Assembly: GCF_013385635.1 (NCBI RefSeq) | Contig: NZ_JACAPR010000021.1 | Span: 154,376-218,375 of the forward strand | DNA length: 64,000 bases | Reading direction: 5' to 3' | Source of the DNA: Pseudomonas gingeri | GTDB taxonomy: Bacteria; Pseudomonadota; Gammaproteobacteria; Pseudomonadales; Pseudomonadaceae | Shown: positions 45,574-53,317 of the stretch, piece after piece | Layout: every line of letters starts with the position of its first letter | Numbering within the stretch: position 1 is the stretch's first letter | Position numbers and translations under genes: made by a program | The notes under the pieces: model-generated | What the model saw: only the letters and a program-made list of their open reading frames with translations | Database searches by the model: none | Told to the model about the DNA's origin: nothing

Positions 45574-45858
45574 TCAGGCCCGCAACGCGTCGGGCTGGGG
45601 ATCGGGGATCCGCCGCTGCAACGCATCCAGGGCGTCACAACCGTCCTGCAACAGCAGATAGGCCGCGCCGGCGAAGTGATAGAGGTCACGGTCACAGGTA
45701 TTGCCGATGCTCATGCAGGTCAGGCTGTGGCTCAGGTCGCGAGCCGCCTTGATGCGTTGTACGGCCAGCTCGTAGAGATCGCGCACCGGGGCGTCGAGGT
45801 TGAGGTAGAGCACGGGGACTTGGGTGAGATTGCTTTGTAGCGGGCGGAAATTGGTCAT
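45574..45858 (-). CDS. Small DUF6124/DUF3077-like protein
   Basis: This 94-aa protein contains DLYELAVQRIKAARDLSHSL and then HFAGAAYLLLQDGCDALDAL. The pattern matches a family of small cytoplasmic proteins that occur in many copies in fluorescent pseudomonads; no function is known. The ribosome-binding sequence ACGGAG lies inside a hairpin immediately before the ATG, and an unusual set of inverted repeats continues to 46070. Confidence 0.7.
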   Translation of the reverse strand: MTNFRPLQSNLTQVPVLYLNLDAPVRDLYELAVQRIKAARDLSHSLTCMSIGNTCDRDLYHFAGAAYLLLQDGCDALDALQRRIPDPQPDALRA

Positions 45859-45889
45859 GGTGTAACTCCGTAATAGTTATGGAGTCACC
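45859..45889 (-). promoter_or_regulatory. Hairpin sequestering the ribosome-binding site
   Basis: On the minus strand GGTGACTCC, a 10-base ATAACTATTAC-type loop and GGAGTTACACC form a stem that buries the GGAG of the 45858 start codon. Opening it would be required for efficient translation. Confidence 0.6.
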
Positions 45890-45932
45890 AACATCTGCGG
45901 CTAAACAAACGAAGGTGGCAGCTGTACGCGGG

Positions 45933-46070
45933 TTAGCCGACCGGGACTATTACGAAACCCGGCACACCCGAGGGTGTCCCACGCACAGCCGCCATGACAA
46001 AAAGCCAGACAGCAAAAAGCGCCAGTATCATAGGGCGCTTCTGCGTTTCGTAATAGTTTCAGTCGGCTAA
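45933..46070 (-). ncRNA. Candidate structured leader or small RNA with intrinsic terminator
   Basis: Two 26-base arms (45933-45958 and 46045-46070) are inverted copies matching at 23 of 26 positions. Between them, on the minus strand, AAGCGCC-loop-GGCGCTT followed by TTTTT (46014-46040) is a rho-independent terminator, and GGGACACCC/GGGTGTGCC (about 45961-45979) is another hairpin. The motif ACTATTACG recurs in both arms and in the loop of the hairpin next to the gene. The layout suggests an attenuated leader or a separate small RNA. No known RNA family is recognised. Confidence 0.45.
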
Positions 46071-46373
46071 GACCGGTCACCGATTCGTCGATGACTGCCG
46101 AACTATAGTCCAGCGATCTGCCGCATAGCTGCCACTTTTACACCCTGAAACAGGTGCCATTACGGTGACGGCTGATCGTTCCCAGGCGCAGCAAAGGAAT
46201 GCCTCACGGGACGCGCTGCGTCCGCTCTTGTGACGCAGAGCGTCACGGGCTGCATTCCCACGCGGAGCGTGGGAACGATCGTGACTAACCTGGTAGGAGC
46301 TGGCTTGCCAGCGATGACGATGCCAGCCACGCCGCCGCTTTCGCGGGCAAGCCCGCTCCCACAGGTCGCGGTG
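46071..46373. repeat. Intergenic region with 107-bp element and REPIN
   Basis: No gene is supported. Positions 46174-46280 are copy 2 of the 107-bp palindromic element and 46293-46364 are a REPIN with gtaggagctggcttgccagc and gcgggcaagcccgctcccac arms. Confidence 0.75.
46174..46280. repeat. 107-bp palindromic intergenic element, copy 2
   Basis: Starts GATCGTTCCCAGGCGCAGC and ends GAGCGTGGGAACGATC. The interior includes GTGACGC/GCGTCAC and GGAATGC/GCATTCC inverted pairs. Same length and orientation as copy 3. Confidence 0.8.
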
Positions 46374-47495
46374 CTATTCAGCTTCAGCCATCTGCCGCAG
46401 GTCCGGGTCGAGGTTCTGCCAGTTGATGCCCTTGGCCACCGCGCCGAACACGCGGTGCAGCAGCGGATTACGGTGCCGGCAGTAGCAGTCCAGCGGTACC
46501 AACTGGTGGCCGACCTCGCGTTTGGCGCTGTAGCCGGTCTGGCCGCTTTCCAGGCGGGTGGCGCCGACGCTGCAGGCCCACTTCACCGCCTGTTCCCACA
46601 GCTGGAAGTAAAGGTGCGACTGCATGCCCACGGCATAGTCGATGCCGATGAATTTGTTGATGGCCTTGTCGCCCACCAGGAAGCACAACATGAACGCTAC
46701 CAGCTTGCCGCTGTGCGCATCGGTCATCAGGATGAAGTGGGACTGGGGCTTGGCGGCGATCTGGCGAAAGAACTCGATATTCAAACGCTCGAACTTGGTC
46801 TTGCCCTTTTCATAGGTCTGCTGGAACAGCGCGAACACCGTGTCCAGGGTCTGCTCGTCCGGCTGCTGCAGCACGCGCACCTCATGGGCGCCGTGGGACA
46901 GGCCGTCCTTGAGTTTCTTTTTCAGGCGATAACGGTGGCGGCTCTTGAGCCCCTTGAGGTAGCCCTCGAAACCGCCCGCCGCCAGTTCCACCGCCGTGCC
47001 GGGAAAGCTGACCATGGGAAACAGCCGGCGGGCCTGGCTGAGGGCTTCGAGCGCCGGCTTCTCGGCCTCGCCAAAATCTTTCCAGACCGTCATCGCGACC
47101 TTTTTCTCCCGGCCACGACGGGTCAGCGCATCTTGCAGCGGCAACAGGATATCGCCAAGCGAATAACCGGGCATCACGCCGACGGCGCCTTCGTCCGAAC
47201 AGGGCGAACCGACGAACAGGGTGCGCTGATAACGCAACGCCGGGATCACCCGCATCAACCGGGCGATCAGCGGCGGCACCACCAGTTCCATCGGTACGTC
47301 CATGATAAAGGTCGGCGCCAGGCCGATGGGCTGGCCGTCGCGCTCGACCAGCGCGTAGGCGAATTCGAACTGGTCATCGAGGCCACTGGCCTCCAGCGCT
47401 TCGTACCACCAGCGCCCTTCCACATGGTTGAAACAGGTGTCCCATAACACGGACGGGATCAAGGCTGCCCGACTGACCCATTGAACAGTTGCCAT
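46374..47495 (-). CDS. FemAB-like GNAT acyltransferase
   Basis: This 373-aa protein has two GNAT-like folds, as in the FemAB/DUF482-type peptidoglycan or lipid acyltransferase group. Visible segments include RYQRTLFVGSPCSDEGAVGV (about residues 88-107), SRHRYRLKKKLKDG and FILMTDAHSGKLVAFMLCFL. Function is not established. It lies 125 bp after yfiB on the same strand, but nothing links their roles. Confidence 0.75.
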   Translation of the reverse strand: MATVQWVSRAALIPSVLWDTCFNHVEGRWWYEALEASGLDDQFEFAYALVERDGQPIGLAPTFIMDVPMELVVPPLIARLMRVIPALRYQRTLFVGSPCSDEGAVGVMPGYSLGDILLPLQDALTRRGREKKVAMTVWKDFGEAEKPALEALSQARRLFPMVSFPGTAVELAAGGFEGYLKGLKSRHRYRLKKKLKDGLSHGAHEVRVLQQPDEQTLDTVFALFQQTYEKGKTKFERLNIEFFRQIAAKPQSHFILMTDAHSGKLVAFMLCFLVGDKAINKFIGIDYAVGMQSHLYFQLWEQAVKWACSVGATRLESGQTGYSAKREVGHQLVPLDCYCRHRNPLLHRVFGAVAKGINWQNLDPDLRQMAEAE

Positions 47496-47620
47496 TCAAA
47501 CTTCCTCTCAGTCGACGCCCCTGCCTGGCAGGGCCATCACTTATACCCGCATGGGGACAGCTCGAGAAAGAGCGGCGTATGTTATTTCATAATGTGTCTG
47601 GATTGTCGGGCGCAGGATAC

Positions 47621-48124
47621 TCAGTCGGCGATCACCACGATCGACACCCGGCGGTTCTCCGTACGACCGGCGACCGTATCGTTGGGAGCCACCGGCTCGC
47701 GGCTGCCGAGCCCGCGGATCTCGATGTTTTCCTTCTTCATGCCGGTCTGCTCCAGCACCGTCGCCACGCTGTTGGCGCGCCGCACCGAGAGTTGTTCGTT
47801 GTAGGCCTCCTTGCCCGACGCATCGGTGTGACCGTCGACCCGCACACGCTGGATATCCACACCGAGCAGCGCCTTGGCGATGCGCTCGACGATGTCATGG
47901 CTTTCCTTGTTCAGCACTTCCAGGTCACTGCCGAACAACACCTTGCCCGACAGGCCGAAGGCCCAGCCCTCGTCCGTCAACTCAAAACCCTGTTGCTTGA
48001 GCACGGCGATCTGCGCCGGGCTCAGGCCTTTTTGCGGGGCGGTCTGGCAGCCGGCCAGGGCCAGCAATGCCATGAACAGGACGACGCTGAAGAATCGCAG
48101 GGAACGCTGGGTCAAGGTGTACAA
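47621..48124 (-). CDS. yfiB: YfiB, OmpA-domain lipoprotein
   Basis: This 167-aa lipoprotein has lipobox LAGC (Cys26) and a C-terminal OmpA peptidoglycan-binding domain (RVRVDGHTDASGKEAYNEQL, then SVRRANSVATVLEQTGM). In P. aeruginosa YfiB sits in the outer membrane and captures YfiR, freeing the cyclase YfiN. It lies 4 bp after yfiN, so all three genes form one operon. Confidence 0.9.
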   Translation of the reverse strand: MYTLTQRSLRFFSVVLFMALLALAGCQTAPQKGLSPAQIAVLKQQGFELTDEGWAFGLSGKVLFGSDLEVLNKESHDIVERIAKALLGVDIQRVRVDGHTDASGKEAYNEQLSVRRANSVATVLEQTGMKKENIEIRGLGSREPVAPNDTVAGRTENRRVSIVVIAD

Positions 48125-48128
48125 GGGT

Positions 48129-49400
48129 TCAACTCCTGATCTGAACAGAGGCTACGGAGTGCTCCGACTCCGCCGTGTGTTGACCGCCTCGGGAAAGGCG
48201 CTTGGCTTGGTACATCGCGGCATCGGCGGCGTTGAGCAAGGTGCCGGGCGTGACCCCATGATCGGGGTAGACGGCGATGCCGATACTGAGGGAGGTCACG
48301 ACCTGGGCCTGACCGGGCACGGCAATCGGCATTTCCATGCTGGCGATGATCTTGTCGGCAATGCGCTCGGCGTCTTCGATCTTGTGCAGCGGCGTCAGCA
48401 GCACGGCGAATTCGTCACCGCCCAGGCGCGCCACCAGATCGTCCTCGCGCAGTTGTGCACGCACCCGCGTGGCCACGGCCACCAGCACCGCGTCGCCCGC
48501 CGCATGGCCGAAGTTGTCGTTGATTTCCTTGAAGCGGTCGCTGTCGAGAAACAGCACGCCGACCCGCTCGCCCTGCTTGGCGCCGTTGCGCAGCGCGCGC
48601 ATCAGGCGGCCCTCGAAAAACGCCCGGTTGGGCAGGCCGGTCAGGCTGTCGTGGCTGGCCTGGTGGGCGAGGGATTCGTTTTCGTTCTGGATATGGGTCT
48701 GCCAGGCTTCCAGTTCGTCGAGCAAGGCATTGAAGTCGGTGCCGAGGTTATCCAGCTCGGCGATCTCCGCCGGCGGTACGCGGCGGTCGAAGGCCCGCTC
48801 GCTACGGGCCGCATGGGCCACTTCGGCCAGGCTGCGCAGCGGCCCGATGATGCCGCGCAACAGCCGACGGGCCAGGTACAGGCCCAGCCAGGCGGCCAGC
48901 ACGCTGCAGACCAGGATCCCCGCCAGACCGCTGAGCAGGAAACGCAGCAGGCTGCCGCCATGGCCGGTCAGGCGGACGCTGCCGACCTCGCGGTCCTGGT
49001 GCAGGATCGGCAGATCGATGGGCTGTTCGAGCAGCGTGCGCGCCAATTGCATTTCCAGGTGCGAAAGCAGGCCGGTTTCCGGACGCTGCCAACGCGCCAG
49101 TAACTGGCCGTTGGCCGTGAACACCTGGGCATCGGCCACTTCCTCGGTCTCGGCGATCACCGCCAGGGCCTCATTGGCCGCGCTGCTGTCGTTGAACACC
49201 ACCGCCGCTTCGACGGTGTAGCTGATGGAGCGGGCGATCAGGTGCAGGTTGTGGTCGGCATAGACCCGTAGCGCCAGCACGCCGAGAAAGGTCAGGGACA
49301 CGCTGACCAGCCCGACCGCCGCCAGCGCGGCCATCAGGTGCCCACGCCCCAGTACCGAGCGCAGGCTGCGACGGCTTTCCGGCTTGTGCAGGCCGATCAT
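48129..49400 (-). CDS. yfiN: YfiN/TpbB-like membrane diguanylate cyclase
   Basis: This 423-aa protein has an N-terminal transmembrane helix, a periplasmic CHASE8-like sensory region (about residues 45-140), a second transmembrane helix (about 150-172), HAMP, and a GGDEF domain with an intact LARLGGDEFAVLLTPL active site. It makes c-di-GMP, driving biofilm formation, when released from YfiR. I use the ATG at 49400, which overlaps the end of yfiR. Confidence 0.92.
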   Translation of the reverse strand: MIGLHKPESRRSLRSVLGRGHLMAALAAVGLVSVSLTFLGVLALRVYADHNLHLIARSISYTVEAAVVFNDSSAANEALAVIAETEEVADAQVFTANGQLLARWQRPETGLLSHLEMQLARTLLEQPIDLPILHQDREVGSVRLTGHGGSLLRFLLSGLAGILVCSVLAAWLGLYLARRLLRGIIGPLRSLAEVAHAARSERAFDRRVPPAEIAELDNLGTDFNALLDELEAWQTHIQNENESLAHQASHDSLTGLPNRAFFEGRLMRALRNGAKQGERVGVLFLDSDRFKEINDNFGHAAGDAVLVAVATRVRAQLREDDLVARLGGDEFAVLLTPLHKIEDAERIADKIIASMEMPIAVPGQAQVVTSLSIGIAVYPDHGVTPGTLLNAADAAMYQAKRLSRGGQHTAESEHSVASVQIRS

Positions 49401-49972
49401 GGCTGGACGGCCCGGCGGCGTGACAGTTGCAGGACGCTGGGGTGGATGCGCACACCGCTGCGGGCCACCGAGTCCAGGTTGACCTCGAACGACACCTGGT
49501 TGTCCGCCACGCGCAGGCAGAACAGGCTGCCGACGGTGCATTGATCGCCGCCTTCGCTGATGCTCAGCACGGCATGGCCGTTGAGGGCATTGAACAGGCG
49601 GCCGCGTTCGTCGCTGGTGAGCTTGCCGATATACACCGCGTCACAGGCGCTGGCGACGGCCGTGCTGTCGGCCAGCAGGCGCTGCACCAGCACCGGCCGA
49701 CCGGTGGCCTGGGTCGTGCCCTTGACCAGGTCGTCGGTGTATTCGGTGGGACCGATGATGCACAAGCGCAGTTGTGGGGGCTCGACCGGCCAGCGTGCAT
49801 AACTGAGGATGCCGAGCACCACCTGGGTGACGGCCTGGGCGCGCTGGTCGGCGGCGCCAGACGGGACGGCGTCCTGGGCAATACTCAAGTGCGTGAACAA
49901 ACAGAGCACGGCGGACAGCCCGAGCTGCCTCCAGCCAAACCACCGTCCTGTCATCCAGACAGCCACGTTCAT
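49397..49972 (-). CDS. yfiR: YfiR, periplasmic inhibitor of YfiN
   Basis: This 191-aa protein has a signal sequence and the YfiR domain (VVLGILSYARWPVEPPQLRL, then CIIGPTEYTDDLVKGTTQAT). Four periplasmic Cys are visible (in LRLCIIG, SACDAVY, GDQCTVG and LFCLRV), as in YfiR, which uses disulfides for redox sensing. It overlaps yfiN by 4 bp. The order yfiR-yfiN-yfiB is the same as in P. aeruginosa. Confidence 0.9.
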   Translation of the reverse strand: MNVAVWMTGRWFGWRQLGLSAVLCLFTHLSIAQDAVPSGAADQRAQAVTQVVLGILSYARWPVEPPQLRLCIIGPTEYTDDLVKGTTQATGRPVLVQRLLADSTAVASACDAVYIGKLTSDERGRLFNALNGHAVLSISEGGDQCTVGSLFCLRVADNQVSFEVNLDSVARSGVRIHPSVLQLSRRRAVQP

Positions 49973-50293
49973 GCAGGGATTCTCTTGAAACTACGTAGGA
50001 ATAATGCCGCAACGATAGCATATCGCTCGCTCGCCAGCGTCAAACCGGGGCAGTAGATAGCAGGCTAATAGTTCATGAATAGCTGAAGTAACGATTTGAG
50101 GTTTCCTATTCTTCTCCTCGCCCGTGGCTGCCTAAGATCGACCCCAGCGTGATTGAACCCTCCCCGCCCTGCGGTGAGACCGGCTCCACAGAGCGCCGGC
50201 TCGACGAAACCTTTTGCTACTGCCGTAACCGCCCGCCCTGGCCTTGTGCCGTGGCGTGCTTCGAGCAGCTCAAGGTTTGGTTGAGGTTCACCG
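49973..50293. other. Divergent promoter region between yfiR and the isomerase gene
   Basis: About 320 bp with no supported gene, repeat or terminator. It must contain the promoters of the yfiRNB operon on the minus strand and of the isomerase operon on the plus strand. Confidence 0.5.
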
Positions 50294-51145
50294 ATGAAAC
50301 TGGAGATTTTCCGCACCCTCTGGGGCTATACCGCGAGCAAGGCCCAGGCCCTCGACGAGTTGCTGGGCGCCGGCTTCGACGGCATGGAGGCGCGCCTGCC
50401 GCTGCAGGCCCGGGAACGCGCCGAGTTCGCCGCCTTCCTGCGGGCCAATCGACTGGACTATATCAGCACGGTCTTCACCGCCTACGATGTGCTCCCCGAG
50501 CAATCCGCACCGCCCGCCGAACACCTGCGCGACCTCGAACAGAAACTCGCCTGGGCCGCCGAGCTGGAGCCGCGTTTCGTCAATGTGCTGGCCGGCAACG
50601 ACCGCTGGCCCCTGGCGCAGCAGGTGGAGTTCTTCGGCGCCGCCATGGCCCTGGCTGGCCAGTCGGGGCTGACCTGCTGCTTCGAAACCCACCGCTCGCG
50701 CTCGCTGTTCAATCCCTGGCTGACCCTCGAACTGATCCGACAATTGCCCGACCTGCGCTTCACCAGCGATATCAGCCACTGGATCGTCACCTGCGAACGC
50801 CTGCTGGACGATCCCGCCGATGACCTGAGCCCGTTTGTCGAGCGTGTCCACCATATCCAGGCCCGGGTCGGCTACGACCAGGGCCCGCAGGTGCCACACC
50901 CCGGCGCCCCGGAGCATGCCCGCGAACTGGCCTTCCACCAGGCCCACTGGGAAAGCATCTGGCGTGCCCAGCAGGCCCGCGGCTATGCCGTCAGTACCCT
51001 GACCCCGGAGTTCGGCGCCGACGGCTACCTGCATCACCTGCCCTTCACCAATGTCCCGGTCGCCGACCTGTGGTCGCTGAACGTCTGGATGGCAAGGACC
51101 GAGCGCGAACACTTCGACCGCTTCAGCCAATCAACCCACCCGTGA
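50294..51145 (+). CDS. Sugar-phosphate isomerase/epimerase-like TIM-barrel protein
   Basis: This 283-aa protein of the xylose-isomerase-like (AP endonuclease 2) superfamily has metal-site residues in the expected order: CCFETHRSRSLFNP with its Glu-His (about residue 133), TSDISHW (about 158), VHHIQARVGYDQGPQ (about 190) and LTPEFGADGYLHHL (about 237). The substrate is unknown. It heads an apparent operon with an oxygenase and an ABC importer, so it may act on an imported small molecule. Confidence 0.8.
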   Translation: MKLEIFRTLWGYTASKAQALDELLGAGFDGMEARLPLQARERAEFAAFLRANRLDYISTVFTAYDVLPEQSAPPAEHLRDLEQKLAWAAELEPRFVNVLAGNDRWPLAQQVEFFGAAMALAGQSGLTCCFETHRSRSLFNPWLTLELIRQLPDLRFTSDISHWIVTCERLLDDPADDLSPFVERVHHIQARVGYDQGPQVPHPGAPEHARELAFHQAHWESIWRAQQARGYAVSTLTPEFGADGYLHHLPFTNVPVADLWSLNVWMARTEREHFDRFSQSTHP

Positions 51146-51157
51146 GGTGTTTGCGTC

Positions 51158-52216
51158 ATGCCTGAGAACAGCCATAACAGTCCGGCCCAAGCCAACTTCA
51201 AGAGCATTCCGGTGGTGAATATCGCCGGGCTGTTCAGCATCGAGCTGGAACATCGCCTGGCGGTCGCCGAGCAACTGGGCGCCGCCGCCAGCGAGGTCGG
51301 CTTCCTCTACATCACCGAGCACGGCATCGATCCGCGACTGATCGCCAACCTGCGCCAGGCGGCGAAGGACTACTTCGCCCAGCCGCTCGCAGCCAAGATG
51401 CAGCATTACATCGGCACGTCGCAGAGCCACAAGGGTTTCGTGCCCGAGGGCGAAGAGGTGTACGCCAAGGGCAAACCGGACCACAAGGAAGCCTTCGATA
51501 TCGGTTTCGAAGTGCCAGCGGACGATCCGCTGGTATTGGCCGGCACGCCCCTGCTGGGTCCGAACGAGTGGCCGTTGCTGCCGGGATTCAAGGAGGCCGT
51601 GCAGGCCTACTATGCCGCCGTCTTCGCCCTCGGGCGCAAGCTGTTCGGCGGTTTCGCACTGGCCCTGGGACTGGAGGAAAACACCTTCGACAGCCTGGTC
51701 ACCCGGCCGCCGTCGAAGCTGCGGCTGATCCACTACCCGTTCGACGATGCCGCCCAGGACGCTCCCGGCATCGGTGCCCACACCGACTACGAGTGCTTCA
51801 CCATCCTGCTGGCCGACAAGCCCGGCCTGGAGGTGATGAACGACCTGGGCCAGTGGATCGACGCGCCGCCGCTTCCCGGCGCGTTCGTGGTGAACATCGG
51901 CGACATGCTCGAAGTGATGACCGCCGGTACCTTTGTCGCCACTGCTCACCGCGTGCGCACCGTGAGTGAGGAGCGCTATTCCTTCCCGCTGTTCTACGCC
52001 TGCGATTTCCACACCCTGATCCAGCCGCTGCCCAGCTTCGCCCGTGCCGGCCAGGAGTACGAACAGATCGCCATTGGCGAGCACATGTATGGCCAGGCCC
52101 TGCAGACCTACCAGTACCTGCGCAGACGCGTGGAGAACGGCGAGATCGCCCTGCCGGAAAAAGCCCGCAAGCCGTCGAGTTTCGGTCATCTGAAAAACCA
52201 GGCGCAGCCTTCCTGA
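51158..52216 (+). CDS. 2-oxoglutarate/Fe(II)-dependent oxygenase (IPNS family)
   Basis: This 352-aa protein has an N-terminal DIOX_N domain ([20 protein letters not shown]) and a 2OG-Fe(II) core. The iron ligands are visible in [13 protein letters not shown] (HxD, about residue 207) and [15 protein letters not shown] (second His and the RxS co-substrate site, about 265). The substrate is unknown. It lies 12 bp after the isomerase gene and upstream of the importer, suggesting joint catabolism of an amino acid or related compound. Confidence 0.9.
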   Translation: MPENSHNSPAQANFKSIPVVNIAGLFSIELEHRLAVAEQLGAAASEVGFLYITEHGIDPRLIANLRQAAKDYFAQPLAAKMQHYIGTSQSHKGFVPEGEEVYAKGKPDHKEAFDIGFEVPADDPLVLAGTPLLGPNEWPLLPGFKEAVQAYYAAVFALGRKLFGGFALALGLEENTFDSLVTRPPSKLRLIHYPFDDAAQDAPGIGAHTDYECFTILLADKPGLEVMNDLGQWIDAPPLPGAFVVNIGDMLEVMTAGTFVATAHRVRTVSEERYSFPLFYACDFHTLIQPLPSFARAGQEYEQIAIGEHMYGQALQTYQYLRRRVENGEIALPEKARKPSSFGHLKNQAQPS

Positions 52217-52253
52217 ACCTGCCGCTTACCTTCTCATCCTGGAGTTACCGCAT

Positions 52254-53042
52254 ATGCTCAAGCACTTCTCTCGCCTGACCCTGATCGCCACCGGCCTGCT
52301 CTGCGCCGGCAGCGCTTTCGCCGCGACCGCCACGCCCGGCCAGTTGAAAGTCGGCATGGAAATCACTTACCCGCCGTTCGAATCCTATGACGCCGAGAAG
52401 AACGTGGTCGGTTCCGATCCGGAGCTGTCCCATGCCCTGGCCAAGCACCTGGACAGCAAGGCGGAATTTATCGACACCAAGTTCCCGAGCCTGATCATGG
52501 GCCTCAATGCCGGGAAGTTCGACGCGATCATTTCCGGCATGTACATCACGCCCGAGCGCCAGACCCAGGCCATGACGATTGCCTATGCCAAGACCGGCGC
52601 GGCGATCATGGTGCCCAAGGACAGCGCGCTGAAACCGACCACCCCGGAAGACCTCTGCGGGCTGAAGGTCGGGCTGGAGCAAGGCACGACCTGGGTCGCG
52701 CAGTTCCAGAAGCTGTCCACCGATTACTGTGTGCCCAAGGGCAAGGGCGCGATCACGGTCAGTGAGTATCCGTCGGCGCCGGAAGTCACCCAGGCGCTGC
52801 TGTCGAGCAATATCCAGGCGCAGGTGGAGATCGCCGGCGCGGCGAAGATGATTGCCGAGCGGACCAAGGGCCGGGTGGTGGTGACCACCGAGCATCCGAT
52901 CTACCAGCAGACCCTCGGGATCTTCGTGAAGAAGGGCAATGACGCGGTGTACCAGGCCTTGCTCAAGGCGTTCGAGGAAACGAAGAAGAGCGGCGAGTAT
53001 GCGGCGATCCTGAGCAAATACAGCCTGGAGGCGGCGGAGTAA
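52254..53042 (+). CDS. Periplasmic amino-acid-type ABC substrate-binding protein
   Basis: This 262-aa secreted protein has a signal peptide (MLKHFSRLTLIATGLLCAGS, cleavage after FA) and the SBP_bac_3 pattern (LKVGMEITYPPFESYDAEKN, then FDAIISGMYITPERQTQAM). Its closest general type is polar amino-acid binding. It is followed, after repeats, by the fused permease-ATPase gene. Confidence 0.9.
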   Translation: MLKHFSRLTLIATGLLCAGSAFAATATPGQLKVGMEITYPPFESYDAEKNVVGSDPELSHALAKHLDSKAEFIDTKFPSLIMGLNAGKFDAIISGMYITPERQTQAMTIAYAKTGAAIMVPKDSALKPTTPEDLCGLKVGLEQGTTWVAQFQKLSTDYCVPKGKGAITVSEYPSAPEVTQALLSSNIQAQVEIAGAAKMIAERTKGRVVVTTEHPIYQQTLGIFVKKGNDAVYQALLKAFEETKKSGEYAAILSKYSLEAAE

Positions 53043-53317
53043 CAACCGCCCTGATCGTTCCCGCGCGCGACAAGGGAATGCCTCGCCGGGCGCTCGCGTC
53101 GGCGCTTGTGACGCGGGGCGTCACGGGCTGCATGCCCACGCGGAGCGTGGGAACGATCGATTCGTACGCGCTCACTGTGGGAGCCGGCTTGCCGGCGATA
53201 GCGACCGGTCAGGCGATGCAAGGCTCGAGGGCCTCATCGCCGGCAAGCCGGCTCCTACAGGGATAGCGGATGCAAAGGATCCCCCGCAACCTGCGATACA
53301 GCCACACCGAGGTTCCC
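53043..53317. repeat. Intergenic region with 107-bp element and REPIN
   Basis: Positions 53053-53159 are copy 3 of the 107-bp palindromic element, and 53175-53261 are a REPIN with nearly perfect arms ctgtgggagccggcttgccg and cggcaagccggctcctacag. They lie inside an operon, between the binding-protein gene and the transporter gene, and could reduce or stabilise expression of the downstream part. Confidence 0.8.
53053..53159. repeat. 107-bp palindromic intergenic element, copy 3
   Basis: Begins GATCGTTCCCGCGCGCG and ends GAGCGTGGGAACGATC, with interior GGAATGC, TGACGCGGGGCGTCA and related inverted pairs. Same orientation as copy 2. Confidence 0.8.
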
